This document shows positions 52,863 to 62,101 of a stretch of 64,000 nucleotides of DNA, piece by piece (within the stretch, counting starts at the first letter, position 1; each line of letters starts with the position of its first letter). Source of the DNA: Arthrobacter terricola. Its GTDB lineage: Bacteria; Actinomycetota; Actinomycetes; Actinomycetales; Micrococcaceae. The DNA lies in contig NZ_SMRU01000023.1 of NCBI RefSeq assembly GCF_004354015.1, forward strand, positions 37,018 to 101,017, written 5' to 3'. The translations under genes were made by a program, and so were the position numbers. The notes beneath the pieces were generated by a model. It ran no database searches. It saw only the letters and a list, made by a program, of their open reading frames with translations, and was not told where the DNA came from.

Positions 52863-53807
52863 GTGATCTTCTTGCTGAGACGCGTCGTCGTCCTCCTCGG
52901 CACGCTCGCCTCGGTGTCGTTCCTCGTGTTCCTGATCCCCTACATGACCCCCGGGGATCCCGCCCGGAAAATCCTCCAGGCCCGGACAGGGGAGCCGAAC
53001 CTGGACCCCTCCGCGGTGGAGGCCGCCCGGGTCCGGTATGGCCTGGACAAGTCCGTGATCGAGCAGTACTGGAACTGGGTGCAGAATGCGCTCCACGGCG
53101 ACTTGGGTCTGTCGTACACGAGCCGCACCGAGGTCTCCGGGCTGGTGGGCAGCGCGCTTGCGGTGACGACCTCCCTGGCCGTCACGGCACTCTTCATCGC
53201 ACTGCTGGCGGCACTTCCCCTCGGGTCGCTGGCCGCGATCAGGCGCGGAAAGGCCTCCGACATCGCCATCACGACTGTCACCCAGGGCTTCGTCGCGCTC
53301 CCCGAGTACTGGGTGGCCCCCGTGCTCGTGCTCGTGTTCGCCCTCAAGTTCGGGATCCTGCCTTCCGCCGGATGGACAGGCCCGGTGTCGATGGTCCTCC
53401 CTGCACTGACCCTCTCGCTGCGCCCGATGAGCTACTTCACCCAGGTGACCCGCGCGTCGATGGTGGATGTGCTGGAGTCACCACACCTCACGGCCGCGCG
53501 CAGCCGGGGCCTGAGCTTCGCCCAAGCGATGCTCAGGCACGGGCTGCGAAACGGCCTCCTGCCCGTGGTGACGCTGTTCTCCATCTGGCTCGCCGGACTG
53601 CTGGGCGGCTCGGTCGTCATCGAGGTCATCTTCGCCGTCCCCGGAATGGGGAGGCTCCTCTACCAGGCCGTGACCGACGGCGACGTCCCGGTCATCCAGG
53701 CAGGAATCGTCTGCATCGTTGCACTCACTGTCCTGATCACCACGCTGACCGACCTGCTCTACGCGCTCATTAACCCGACGGTGAGGTCCTCGAATGTCCC
53801 GCGTTGA
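52863..53807 (+). CDS. Dpp/Opp-type ABC transporter permease (DppB-like)
   Basis: 314 residues, start GTG with AAAGGAG upstream. N-terminal helix, extracytoplasmic loop, then five helices. EAA loop is in SPHLTAARSRGLSFAQAMLRHGLRNGLLPVV. The GLLGGSVVIEVIFAVPGMGRLLYQAV segment is typical of DppB. Overlaps the next gene by 14 bases. Confidence 0.92.
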   Translation: MIFLLRRVVVLLGTLASVSFLVFLIPYMTPGDPARKILQARTGEPNLDPSAVEAARVRYGLDKSVIEQYWNWVQNALHGDLGLSYTSRTEVSGLVGSALAVTTSLAVTALFIALLAALPLGSLAAIRRGKASDIAITTVTQGFVALPEYWVAPVLVLVFALKFGILPSAGWTGPVSMVLPALTLSLRPMSYFTQVTRASMVDVLESPHLTAARSRGLSFAQAMLRHGLRNGLLPVVTLFSIWLAGLLGGSVVIEVIFAVPGMGRLLYQAVTDGDVPVIQAGIVCIVALTVLITTLTDLLYALINPTVRSSNVPR

Positions 53808-54732
53808 AAACCCTGCAGTTGATAATCCCGCAGTTGATAACCGCGCATCCGGGGCACTGGATGGCACTGTTGGCGCCGTGCCGTCGCCTGGCGCCTCGCG
53901 GATCCGGGGCTTGCGGCGCCTTCGGGCCTGGCCGTGGAGCCTGCGCCTGGGCCTGTTCGGAGTCCTCGCCGTGGTCCTCGTGCTCCTCGCCACGCCGTGG
54001 AGCGCCCCGTTCGACCCGGCACTCCAGGACCTGTCCAACCGGCTGGCGCCGCCCGGCGTCGTCCACTGGCTCGGCACTGACCAGCTCGGGCGCGATGTGC
54101 TGAGCCGGCTCATGTGGGGCGGCCGGTTCTCAGTCACCATCGCGGCCATCACCTTAACCATTTCCGCCGTGTTCGGCACCCTCTTGGGAATCGTCTGCGC
54201 CCGGACCAAGGGCGCGCTTGACGAGTTTGTCATGCGCGTATCGGACGTCCTGCTGGCCTTCCCCGAGATGATCGTCGCGATGTTCCTCGTGTCGATCCTC
54301 GGTGCCGGGTACGGCACCCTGATCCTGGCGCTGGCCGTCGCCGGATGGACGCCGTTCGCCCGCCTGGCACGCGCGCTCGCACTGGAGATCGACTCGCGCG
54401 ACTTCATCGAGGCTGCCGGGAGCCTGGGCTTCCCGCGGACCTTCATCATCCTGCGCCACCTCCTCCCGAACGCGTTCAGCCCTCTCCTGGCCCATGCCTC
54501 GGTGCGCTTCGGGCACACACTCATCACGGTGGGTGCACTGTCTTTCCTTGGACTCGGCGTCGCGCCGCCGGACTCCGACTGGGGTTCGATGCTGGCCGAT
54601 GGGCTGCCCTATATGTCACGCGCCGCGGGGCTGGTCATCTACCCGGGTCTGGCGATTTTCCTCACCGCCCTCGCAGTGACGCTGGCGGGCAGGGGCATCA
54701 ATGTCCGGCCGAGGCGGCAGGGGCGAAGCTGA
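53794..54732 (+). CDS. Dpp/Opp-type ABC transporter permease (DppC-like)
   Basis: 312 residues. A hydrophilic ~50-residue N-terminus contains a short repeat (VENPAVDNPAVDN), coded by a 15-bp tandem DNA unit. Then come HWLGTDQLGRDVLSRLMWGGR, characteristic of DppC, five or six helices, and the EAA loop SRDFIEAAGSLGFPRTFIILRHLLPN. Forms a heterodimeric channel with the DppB-like protein. Confidence 0.92.
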   Translation: MSRVENPAVDNPAVDNRASGALDGTVGAVPSPGASRIRGLRRLRAWPWSLRLGLFGVLAVVLVLLATPWSAPFDPALQDLSNRLAPPGVVHWLGTDQLGRDVLSRLMWGGRFSVTIAAITLTISAVFGTLLGIVCARTKGALDEFVMRVSDVLLAFPEMIVAMFLVSILGAGYGTLILALAVAGWTPFARLARALALEIDSRDFIEAAGSLGFPRTFIILRHLLPNAFSPLLAHASVRFGHTLITVGALSFLGLGVAPPDSDWGSMLADGLPYMSRAAGLVIYPGLAIFLTALAVTLAGRGINVRPRRQGRS

Positions 54733-54733
54733 C

Positions 54734-55552
54734 ATGAACGCACTTTCAAAAAACACAGGAAGGGCAGGAACGACGGTGACAACGAGCTACGGGCGTGAAA
54801 ACGTTAAATCCGAGGTGCCCAAGCGGACCCTCTCGTCAGTGGTCGCCTCCCAAATGCGGCGCCGGATCGTCGACGGGACCTACCCGCCGGGTATGCAGCT
54901 GAACGAGCAGGAGCTCGCCGCGTACTTTGAGACGAGCCGCGCTCCGGTGCGGGAAGGCATCCAGCGACTCGTCCAGGAGGGGCTGCTGGTGAGCGAGCCG
55001 CACCGCGGCGTCTTCGTGCCGGAACTGACCGTCGAGGACCTCGACGACATCTACTTCTCCCGCGCGGCAATCGAGCGGGCCGCGATGGTGAGAATCTCCG
55101 AACGCGGCCTGTCCGCCGCCGATATCGCGGCCCTGGAACAGTCGCTTGGCCAGATGGCAGTCGCGACCCGGCGACAGGAATGGCGGGACGTTGTCGCTGC
55201 CGACCTGCGTTTCCACGAACTTATCGTCAGTGCCGCCCGAAGTCCCCGCCTGTCGCGCATGTACGCCTCGCTCTTGGGCGAGTCGCGGCTCGGCCTGAAC
55301 ATGCTCGTCGGCAGCTTCGAGGGACGGGCGGACTACCTCGAGGAGCACCAGCGGATCTTCGACTACCTGGTCTCAGGAGATCGGTCCCTGCTGGTCGAGG
55401 AACTCGAGTCCCACCTGGGAACAGCCCTGAACACGCTGCACAGACACTACGCCGAGGCCGCCGAACCACCGCAAACCCCGTTCGGCGCCGCGGCCACATC
55501 GAATGTGCGTGCTGCCGGGGCGCGCCGAAAGCCAGGAGGAAGTAATGACTGA
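54734..55552 (+). CDS. FadR-type GntR transcriptional regulator (FCD domain)
   Basis: 272 residues from ATG 54734. A ~35-residue N-terminal extension, winged helix (SVVASQMRRRIVDGTY, SRAPVREGIQRLVQEGLLVSEPHRGVFV) and FCD domain (RAAIERAAMVRIS, ADLRFHELIVSAARS, EEHQRIFDYLVSGDRS). It lies inside the transporter operon between permease and ATPase genes, so it is probably autoregulated through the four palindromes upstream of 51305. Similar in type to the regulator at 34092. Confidence 0.9.
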   Translation: MNALSKNTGRAGTTVTTSYGRENVKSEVPKRTLSSVVASQMRRRIVDGTYPPGMQLNEQELAAYFETSRAPVREGIQRLVQEGLLVSEPHRGVFVPELTVEDLDDIYFSRAAIERAAMVRISERGLSAADIAALEQSLGQMAVATRRQEWRDVVAADLRFHELIVSAARSPRLSRMYASLLGESRLGLNMLVGSFEGRADYLEEHQRIFDYLVSGDRSLLVEELESHLGTALNTLHRHYAEAAEPPQTPFGAAATSNVRAAGARRKPGGSND

Positions 55553-56540
55553 CACCCTTACAATCAGCGGTCTCACGGTCGAACTCGGCCCGTTCGGCTC
55601 GCCGCCGATTTTGGACCGGGTCTCGCTCACGGTCGGGCCGGGGGAGATCGTGGCCCTCGTCGGCGAATCCGGGTCCGGGAAGAGCATGACCGCGATGTCC
55701 TTGATGCGCCTGCTGCCACCCGGGGCGCGCATGCGCGCCGACGCTATCAGGCTGGGAGACATCGACGTGCTCCACGCCAGCGAGCACGAGATGAACCACA
55801 TCCGCGGCGCACGGATCAGCATGCTGTTCCAGCAGCCCAAACGGATGCTCGACCCCACCGCCACCGTGGGCGCCCAGGTCGCCGAACCGCTGCGCCTGTG
55901 CCTGGGCCTGAGCCGGTCGCAGGCGCACGCCCGGGTCATCGAGCTCCTCGCCGACGTCGGCATCGCCGAGCCGGAGCGGCGCGCGCACTCATACGCCCAC
56001 CAGCTTTCCGGCGGCATCGCGCAGCGCGTCATGATCGCCATGGCCTTGGCCGGACAGCCCGACGTCCTGATCGCCGATGAGCCCACGACGGCGCTGGACG
56101 TCACCGTGGAGGCCCAGATCCTGCAGCTCATCGCGGCGAAGCGGGCGAAGCTGGGCATGTCTGCGCTCTTCGTCTCCCACGACCTCGGAGTCGTCTCATC
56201 CATCGCGGACCGCATCGCGGTCATGTACGCCGGCCGCATCGTCGAGGAGGGGACCACCCGGGAGATCCTCCATTCCCCGCAGCACCCGTACACCAAGGCA
56301 CTCGTCAAGTGCGCGATGCTCGAGCCGGAGGAAGACGGGTCCCTGTACACGATCCCGGGCGACGCGAACGCTGCCCGGGCAGTATCGCACGGATGCCGGT
56401 TCCGCTCACGGTGCCTCGTCTGCACGGACGAGCATCTTGAGCAGAAGTGCGAGAACGAGGAACCCGAGCTCGCCGGGTGCGGCAGGGCCGGGCACAGCTC
56501 ACGCTGCTGGTCGACGATCGAGACGAGGACGGCGGGATGA
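55545..56540 (+). CDS. Dpp/Opp-type ABC transporter ATP-binding protein (DppD-like)
   Basis: 331 residues from ATG 55545 (AGGAGGAAG upstream). Walker A GESGSGKS (40-47), signature LSGGIAQR, Walker B VLIADEPTTALD, and the C-terminal oligopeptide-transporter Cys motif (CRFRSRCLVCTDEHLEQKC), which often binds an Fe-S cluster in this class. Overlaps the GntR gene by eight bases and the next gene by four. Confidence 0.92.
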   Translation: MTDTLTISGLTVELGPFGSPPILDRVSLTVGPGEIVALVGESGSGKSMTAMSLMRLLPPGARMRADAIRLGDIDVLHASEHEMNHIRGARISMLFQQPKRMLDPTATVGAQVAEPLRLCLGLSRSQAHARVIELLADVGIAEPERRAHSYAHQLSGGIAQRVMIAMALAGQPDVLIADEPTTALDVTVEAQILQLIAAKRAKLGMSALFVSHDLGVVSSIADRIAVMYAGRIVEEGTTREILHSPQHPYTKALVKCAMLEPEEDGSLYTIPGDANAARAVSHGCRFRSRCLVCTDEHLEQKCENEEPELAGCGRAGHSSRCWSTIETRTAG

Positions 56541-57614
56541 GCATGCTCCGCACGGCATCGGCCAAGAACACGGCTCAGCCACCCGCCGTCGACATGGTGG
56601 TGCTGGACAACGTGGTCAAGCACTTCCGCCTCGCCCGGAAAAAACTGTTCGGCAGGCCCGAGTCCGTCCGTTCAGTCGACGGGATCAGCCTGCGGGTGCG
56701 CGCCGGCGAAGTGCTCGGCCTGGTCGGGGAATCGGGCTCAGGCAAGAGCACACTGGCCCGGGTGATTTTGCGGTTGCTCCCCACCGACTCGGGAACCGTG
56801 GGCATCGACGGCCAGGACGCCTCCCAAGGGGGCAGGGTCTTTCTCAAAAGCCTTCGAGCCAAGGCACAGCTGGTCTTCCAGGATCCCCACGCCGCGATGG
56901 ATCCCTGCATGACCATCGGGGTGGGCCTGGCTGCGGTCCTGCATGACCATCGGGGTGGGCCTGGCTGCGGTCCTGCGTACCCACGGGATCGGCACGAGGG
57001 CAGACCGGCGCGCGCGGGTCGTGGCAGCCCTGGCGGAGGTGGGACTCGATGCTTCCTACCTGGACCGGTATCCGGGCGATTGCTCGGGCGGCCAGCTCCA
57101 GCGCGTCGTCATCGCGCGTGCGCTCCTCACCAACCCCACGCTCCTGATCTGTGATGAGCCGACGTCGGCCCTGGACGCGTCCGTCCAGGCCAAGGTGCTC
57201 AACCTGCTCGCCCGGCTGCGCAGGGACCACCGGTTGACGATGGTCGTGATCTCCCACGACCTGCGGGTCGTCCAGTACGTCAGCGACCGCGTCGCAGTGA
57301 TGTACCTCGGCCAGATCGTGGAGACCGCGGACCGGGAGGACCTGTTCCACGGAACGCTGCACCCCTACACCATCGCGCTGCTCTCCGCCGCGCTGGTCGC
57401 CGACGAGAAGCACCCCGAGCAACTTGTGGCGGCCGGGGAGCCCCCATCGCCGATCAACCCACCGACAGGATGCCGGTTCAACACCCGATGCCCGCTTGCC
57501 ACCGATAAGTGCCGCACGGACATGCCGGCGCTGCTCGAAGTCGCCCCTGGCCATGAGGTCCGGTGCCACCGATGGACCGAGTCGCGTGCACTGCTTATCC
57601 AGAGAAATTCCTAG
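56537..57614 (+). pseudogene. Dpp/Opp-type ATP-binding protein (DppF-like), split by a 34-bp duplication
   Basis: From ATG 56537 the frame gives MSMLRTASAKNTAQPP, Walker A GESGSGKST and FQDPHAAMDP. It then enters a second copy of a 34-bp unit, which shifts the frame, and ends at 57154. The correct frame resumes from ATG 56943 and carries the signature CSGGQLQR, Walker B LLICDEPTSALD, H-loop ISHD and the Cys-rich tail. Removing one unit would restore a ~347-residue protein. As written, the Walker A half and Walker B half are on separate chains. Confidence 0.88.
56906..56973 (+). repeat. 34-bp perfect tandem duplication inside the DppF-like gene
   Basis: Two identical adjacent units, 56906-56939 and 56940-56973, each starting TGCATGACC and ending GCGGTCC. 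34 is not a multiple of three, so it shifts the frame. The second unit places ATG at 56943 in the downstream frame. Confidence 0.95.
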
Positions 57615-57650
57615 ACCCAACACAAATCCCTAGAACGGAGAACCAAGAAC

Positions 57651-58373
57651 ATGAGCATTGAAACTGTCATCGTGCATCACGAGCCTCAGGGAACAGGCCT
57701 TGCGGCTAAATTGAACTGGCTACGGGCCGGCATACTTGGTGCAAACGACGGCATCGTCTCAGTTGCCGCGGTCGTCGTCGGCGTCGCAGGCCTTACAAGG
57801 GAGACTGGTCCCATCCTTGCTGCGGGCATGGCCGCCGTTGTGGGCGGCGCCATTTCGATGGCCCTCGGTGAGTACGTTTCCGTCAGCAGCCAGAGCGACA
57901 GCCAGAAGCAACTCATCGCGAAGGAGACCCGGGAACTGCGTGAGAAGCCGGAGGAGGAATTCGCCGAGCTTGTGGGGATGTACCGGTCAAAGGGGCTGTC
58001 CGAAGAGACAGCGTCGAGGGTCGCCTTGGAGCTTACGGAGTCGGACCCGCTGCGTGCACACCTCGATATCGAACTTGGCATCGATCCCGACGAGATCGTG
58101 AGCCCGTGGCATGCCGCCATCGCATCGGCGGTCTCGTTCCTCTTTGGCTCGATCCTCCCGATACTTTCGATCCTCCTGGCCCCCGCACCGATCCGCGTCC
58201 CTCTGACATTCGCGATGGTCCTCATCGCCCTCTTCCTCACCGGCTGGGTCGGCGCGTGGATCGGCGGCGGCTCGAGGCTCAGGGCCTCCGGCCGGGTCGT
58301 CGTCGGAGGCGCTCTTGCACTGGCCACGACGTTCGCGATCGGAAGCCTGCTGGGCACCACGGGCATTGCCTAG
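57651..58373 (+). CDS. VIT1/CCC1-family transporter
   Basis: 240 residues. Two N-terminal helices with GILGANDGIVSVAAVVVGVAG, a cytoplasmic charged stretch (KETRELREKPEEEFAELVGMYRSKGLS) that in VIT proteins binds metal, and three C-terminal helices. Family members move Fe2+ or Mn2+ out of the cytosol. CGGAGAACC precedes the ATG. It follows the Dpp-type operon by 36 bp and may be transcribed with it. Confidence 0.9.
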   Translation: MSIETVIVHHEPQGTGLAAKLNWLRAGILGANDGIVSVAAVVVGVAGLTRETGPILAAGMAAVVGGAISMALGEYVSVSSQSDSQKQLIAKETRELREKPEEEFAELVGMYRSKGLSEETASRVALELTESDPLRAHLDIELGIDPDEIVSPWHAAIASAVSFLFGSILPILSILLAPAPIRVPLTFAMVLIALFLTGWVGAWIGGGSRLRASGRVVVGGALALATTFAIGSLLGTTGIA

Positions 58374-58419
58374 CATCGCCTGTGCAGGCGTTGCCGGCTG
58401 ACAAACAAGAGGAGCGCGG

Positions 58420-59664
58420 ATGAAGCAGGAAGACCGGGTCGTGGTGGTCGGCTCCGGGATAGCCGGTGCGGCATGCGCCGCGACGCTGCGGGAGAGGGGG
58501 TACGACGGCGGCGTCACGGTAGTGCGCGGGGAGGACGCCTTGCCGTACAACCGCACGGCCGTGAACACGACGATGTTGTCCGCGGGGCACTCCCACGTCG
58601 AGCTCACCCTGCCTGAGGCGCAAACGCCCGACGTCGAGTGGCTCGCCCGGGACGAGGCCGAGGCATTGGACCCCGCGCGCCGGGAAGTCCGGCTGGCCAG
58701 CGGCAAGCTGCTTCGATACCGCGCCCTGGTGATAGCCACCGGCGTGCGCGCCCGGCCCTGGCCAGGGAGCGCCTGCCCGGTGCCGGAGCGAGTGGTGACC
58801 TTGCGCACCTCGGCGGACGCAGCACGCATGAGGTCGCTGCTCGGTTGGTCCGGGAAGCCCCTTGGGCGCCATGGGCGCGTGATCATCATGGGTGCAGGGT
58901 TCATCGGAGGTGAAACGGCAAGCCTGCTCAGCGGGGCAGAAGTGGAAGTGGACCTGGTTGCAAGGCAGCCGGTACCCATGTCGGACCGGCTCGGCCGCAA
59001 TGCCGCCTCATGGCTCCTCGAGCGCCACAACGAACATGCGCACCCGCACGTGGGGCGCACGGTCGCCGGCTGGACCAGCGGCGAGGACCGGGTCATGGTC
59101 CGTCTTGACGACGGACGCCGGCTGGCCGGCGACCTGCTCCTGGTGGCTGCGGGCAGCCTCCCCAACACCGAGTGGCTCCAGGGCAGCGGGCTTGACGTGG
59201 AGGACGGGGTCGCCGTCGACCCTTCGCTGCGGGCGATCGGGGCCGACGGGGTCTACGCGGCTGGGGATGTGGCCAGGGTCGCGACAACTCCGCGAGCCCG
59301 ACGCACCGAGAACTGGGCCAGCGCTCGGGCCCAGGGCCGGCACGCCGCCCGTTCGGTCCTCCACGACCTCGGCCTGGGCGAGGCGCCCGGGCCGTTCTCG
59401 GAACTGCCCGTCTACACCAGCAAGATGTACGGGACAAAGCTGACATTGCTTGGGGAGACCGGCGCCGGCCTGCGCCAGACCGCCATCCCCGGAGATGTTC
59501 CCGGGCCGCCGACGACGGTCTTTACCGACGAGCGGGAACGACTCCGGGGTGCCGTCGCAATGGGCGTCCCCCAGTTCGAGGACTCGCTTGTCGAGGCCGT
59601 GCGGCACAGGATTCCGCTCAGCGGCCTGCTTCCCGCGGCCGCTGTCGGCAAGGTTCACAACTAG
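58420..59664 (+). CDS. FAD-dependent pyridine nucleotide-disulfide oxidoreductase (ferredoxin reductase-like)
   Basis: 414 residues. FAD motif VVVVGSGIAGAACAATL, a second dinucleotide motif IIMGAGFIGGETASLL near residue 165, and the FAD-binding VYAAGDVA near 282. The build matches ferredoxin/rubredoxin reductases of oxygenase systems. AGAGGAG precedes the ATG. No oxygenase or ferredoxin gene is adjacent. Its TAG shares bases with the TAG of the convergent gene. Confidence 0.88.
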   Translation: MKQEDRVVVVGSGIAGAACAATLRERGYDGGVTVVRGEDALPYNRTAVNTTMLSAGHSHVELTLPEAQTPDVEWLARDEAEALDPARREVRLASGKLLRYRALVIATGVRARPWPGSACPVPERVVTLRTSADAARMRSLLGWSGKPLGRHGRVIIMGAGFIGGETASLLSGAEVEVDLVARQPVPMSDRLGRNAASWLLERHNEHAHPHVGRTVAGWTSGEDRVMVRLDDGRRLAGDLLLVAAGSLPNTEWLQGSGLDVEDGVAVDPSLRAIGADGVYAAGDVARVATTPRARRTENWASARAQGRHAARSVLHDLGLGEAPGPFSELPVYTSKMYGTKLTLLGETGAGLRQTAIPGDVPGPPTTVFTDERERLRGAVAMGVPQFEDSLVEAVRHRIPLSGLLPAAAVGKVHN

Positions 59665-61838
59665 GCCCCGCCGCGCAGCCGGCCTTCAGAAGTCCGGAGG
59701 CCGGCTTGCGCCACGAGTTCGGCCAGCCATGGCCGATGCCCTTGATGAAAAAGCATCCCCGGCGGAAGTCCCTGCACGGTGGGAACCGAATCTGCGATGT
59801 CAATGGTTACCCGGCCGCCCGCCATCGGGGCGTTGGTGATGTGCAGGTCGCCGTAGGAAGGCGGCAGCTTCGGGTCCATCCAAAACCCGCCGCGGGAAAC
59901 ATGGGTGTCGTACCTCATCAGGCTCGTGATTAGCTGGATGGGCGAAGCGGCTGCCCATGCCTGAGGCGAGCACGCAGTGGGATAGGGCACGGGCTCCCTG
60001 TACTGGTCCCGGCTGAATCCGCAGAAAAGCTCCGGGAGGCGGCCTTGCGAGTAGTCGGCAGCTTCAAACAGGGCAGTCGCAATCCGTTGAGCCTCCTCGA
60101 CGAATCCGTAGCGCATCAGGCCGGCGGCGATGACGGCGTTATCGTGCGGCCAAACCGAGCCATTGTGGTAGCTGGCAGGATTGTAGGCGCCCATGTCGCT
60201 GGCAAGGGTCCGCACGCCCCAGCCGCTGAACATCTCAGGGGACATCAACCGTTCGGCGACCAGTGGCGCTTTGTCCTCGTCTACGAGGCCGACCCAAAGG
60301 CAGTGCCCCATGTTCGAGGCGCAGGCATCCACCTGCCGTTTGTTGCCATCCAAGGCTATGGCGTAGTAACCGCGGTCGGGCATCCAGAACTGCTCGTTGA
60401 ACCGTTCCTTCAAGCGGGCAGCCCGGCCGGCGAGTTCGGTCGCCAAGGCGCCGTCACCGGCGTCGTAGGCCATCCAGGCCCGTGCCATGTAGGCGTCATA
60501 GACGTAAGCCTGGACTTCGCAGAGCGCGATGGGCGGTTCTGCGAGAGTCCCGTCGGCGAAGTTGATCCCGTCCCAGGAGTCCTTCCAGCCCTGGTTGATC
60601 AAACCCCGGTCGTTGAGGCGCTCGTACTCGACGAAGCCGTCGCCGTCCCTGTCGCCGTAGTCCCGGATCCAGTTCAAAGCCCTGTCCGCGTGGGGGAGCA
60701 GGGCGGCGATGGTGTCCTGGGCAAAGCCCCAACGGCTGACCGAGCCCAAGACCGTCACGAAAAGGGGAGTCGCATCGATGCTTCCGTAGTAGATGGCCTT
60801 GCCTCCCAGGGCCAGGCTGCTGGAGACGTCCAGCCTCACCTCATGCAGGATCTTGCCCGGTTCCTCCTCGGTAACGGGGTCGACCACCGTCCCTTGCCGG
60901 TCCGCCAAAGTCTGCAGCGTGCCCAGTGCCAAGGATGGATCAACCGACATGGCCATCTCCGAGGCCCACAACGAGTCACGGCCGAACAGCGTCATGAACC
61001 ACGGAGCGCCGGCTGCCACCACGATCCTCTCCGGGTGGGCCGGGTCCTCGATGCGAAGCGCGCCCAGATCGTCGTAACTGCGCCGCAGCGTCCGTTCGAT
61101 GGCGTGGTTTCCCATATGGAGAACGGGAATCCTGGCCACCCATTCTTCCCGGCGGCGGTCGCTGCTTGAGAGTTCGCCGGCTGCGGGATGAACCACCGTC
61201 GTCGCCGGTACCATTCCGTCAAGCACCGGCGTCACGGTGAGCACCGTTTTCCATTGGCCTCGCGGCGGGATGGTCGTTCGGTACGTCAGCGACCCGGGGG
61301 CGACATCGGCACCGTCGGATTTGATGACGACAGCCTTCCTGATGTCCTGCCAACTGGCGCGGATGAAAAGTTCATCCTCGCCCGGCTGGCGGGACTCGTT
61401 CCATTGGCGCTGGATCCGCGCTTCCTTCACCTCGAACACGTCCGCGAAATCGCAAGCTACGCTGACCGAGATCAGGCATTCCTTTGGCTCCGTGGAGTGG
61501 TTATGCACCGTAAGGTATTCCAGGAGTCCGACGCCGACTTCACGAATGCGTTCCACGATCAGGGGACTGTCCGAGTATCCCTCCGCCCGGGTCACGCGGC
61601 CTGCGAACACTGCCCGGTAAGGCTCCCTGGTTTGGGCCGTCAGCGGTTCCAGCGACTGGCCGTTGATGGTCAGGTTCCAACGCGACAGGACACGTGTGTC
61701 CTGGACGAAAAACCCATGCGGTGAATCCGGATGGATATCCCCGTTGGGCAACGAGATGCAAAACGACGTACCTTCCACCAGGGTGACCGTCCCGGCCCCG
61801 AGCGGGCCGGCCGCCGTGTCAGCATTCCATCCAGCCAT
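59661..61838 (-). CDS. Glycogen-debranching-type glucosidase (amylo-alpha-1,6-glucosidase-like)
   Basis: 725 residues from ATG 61838 (GAAGGAG upstream). N-terminal beta-domain of glycogen-debranching enzymes (GTSFCISLPNGDIHPDSPHGFFVQDTRVLSRW), then an (alpha/alpha)6 barrel with WFMTLFGRDSLWASEMAM, NQGWKDSWDGI and YHNGSVWPHDNAVIAAGL. The Asp/Glu residues in these stretches fit the GH15/GH133-like catalytic site. Intracellular; removes alpha-1,6 branches or trims related glucans or trehalose-like products. Confidence 0.88.
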   Translation of the reverse strand: MAGWNADTAAGPLGAGTVTLVEGTSFCISLPNGDIHPDSPHGFFVQDTRVLSRWNLTINGQSLEPLTAQTREPYRAVFAGRVTRAEGYSDSPLIVERIREVGVGLLEYLTVHNHSTEPKECLISVSVACDFADVFEVKEARIQRQWNESRQPGEDELFIRASWQDIRKAVVIKSDGADVAPGSLTYRTTIPPRGQWKTVLTVTPVLDGMVPATTVVHPAAGELSSSDRRREEWVARIPVLHMGNHAIERTLRRSYDDLGALRIEDPAHPERIVVAAGAPWFMTLFGRDSLWASEMAMSVDPSLALGTLQTLADRQGTVVDPVTEEEPGKILHEVRLDVSSSLALGGKAIYYGSIDATPLFVTVLGSVSRWGFAQDTIAALLPHADRALNWIRDYGDRDGDGFVEYERLNDRGLINQGWKDSWDGINFADGTLAEPPIALCEVQAYVYDAYMARAWMAYDAGDGALATELAGRAARLKERFNEQFWMPDRGYYAIALDGNKRQVDACASNMGHCLWVGLVDEDKAPLVAERLMSPEMFSGWGVRTLASDMGAYNPASYHNGSVWPHDNAVIAAGLMRYGFVEEAQRIATALFEAADYSQGRLPELFCGFSRDQYREPVPYPTACSPQAWAAASPIQLITSLMRYDTHVSRGGFWMDPKLPPSYGDLHITNAPMAGGRVTIDIADSVPTVQGLPPGMLFHQGHRPWLAELVAQAGLRTSEGRLRGGA

Positions 61839-62010
61839 TGTCGGCTCTCCTTCAAGAACCCGTCCCAGGCGGCCTCGGCCTCTCATCAGCCGCGCTGACC
61901 GTTCCTGCTGGATCCTCACACCGACGCTACTCCTGCCCGCGATTGCAGGACAGGGAGAGGCCGGTCCGGGATTCAGGCGCCGTTCTAATCAAAAATTTTC
62001 CTCGCGGCAC

Positions 62011-62039
62011 TATCGTCGATTGTTGACAATTGTTAGGAT
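62011..62039 (+). promoter_or_regulatory. GntR-type operator and promoter before the cupin gene
   Basis: TATCGTC-G-ATTGTTGACAAT (62011-62030), identical to the site at 50934. TAGGAT (62034-62039) directly downstream looks like a -10 box, so a bound regulator would cover the -35/spacer region. 63 bp before the cupin ATG. Confidence 0.75.
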
Positions 62040-62101
62040 CAAAGGCGTGCTTTCCCAAAGGCGGGAGCACTTTCGAAGGGCGCAGCCCAGAAGGAGCAAC
62101 A

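Noticed and set aside
60045..61169. 374-codon plus-strand ORF opposite the glucosidase gene
   Set aside because: Low-complexity Gly/Val/His/Asp translation typical of GC-rich antisense frames; the minus strand encodes a complete enzyme.
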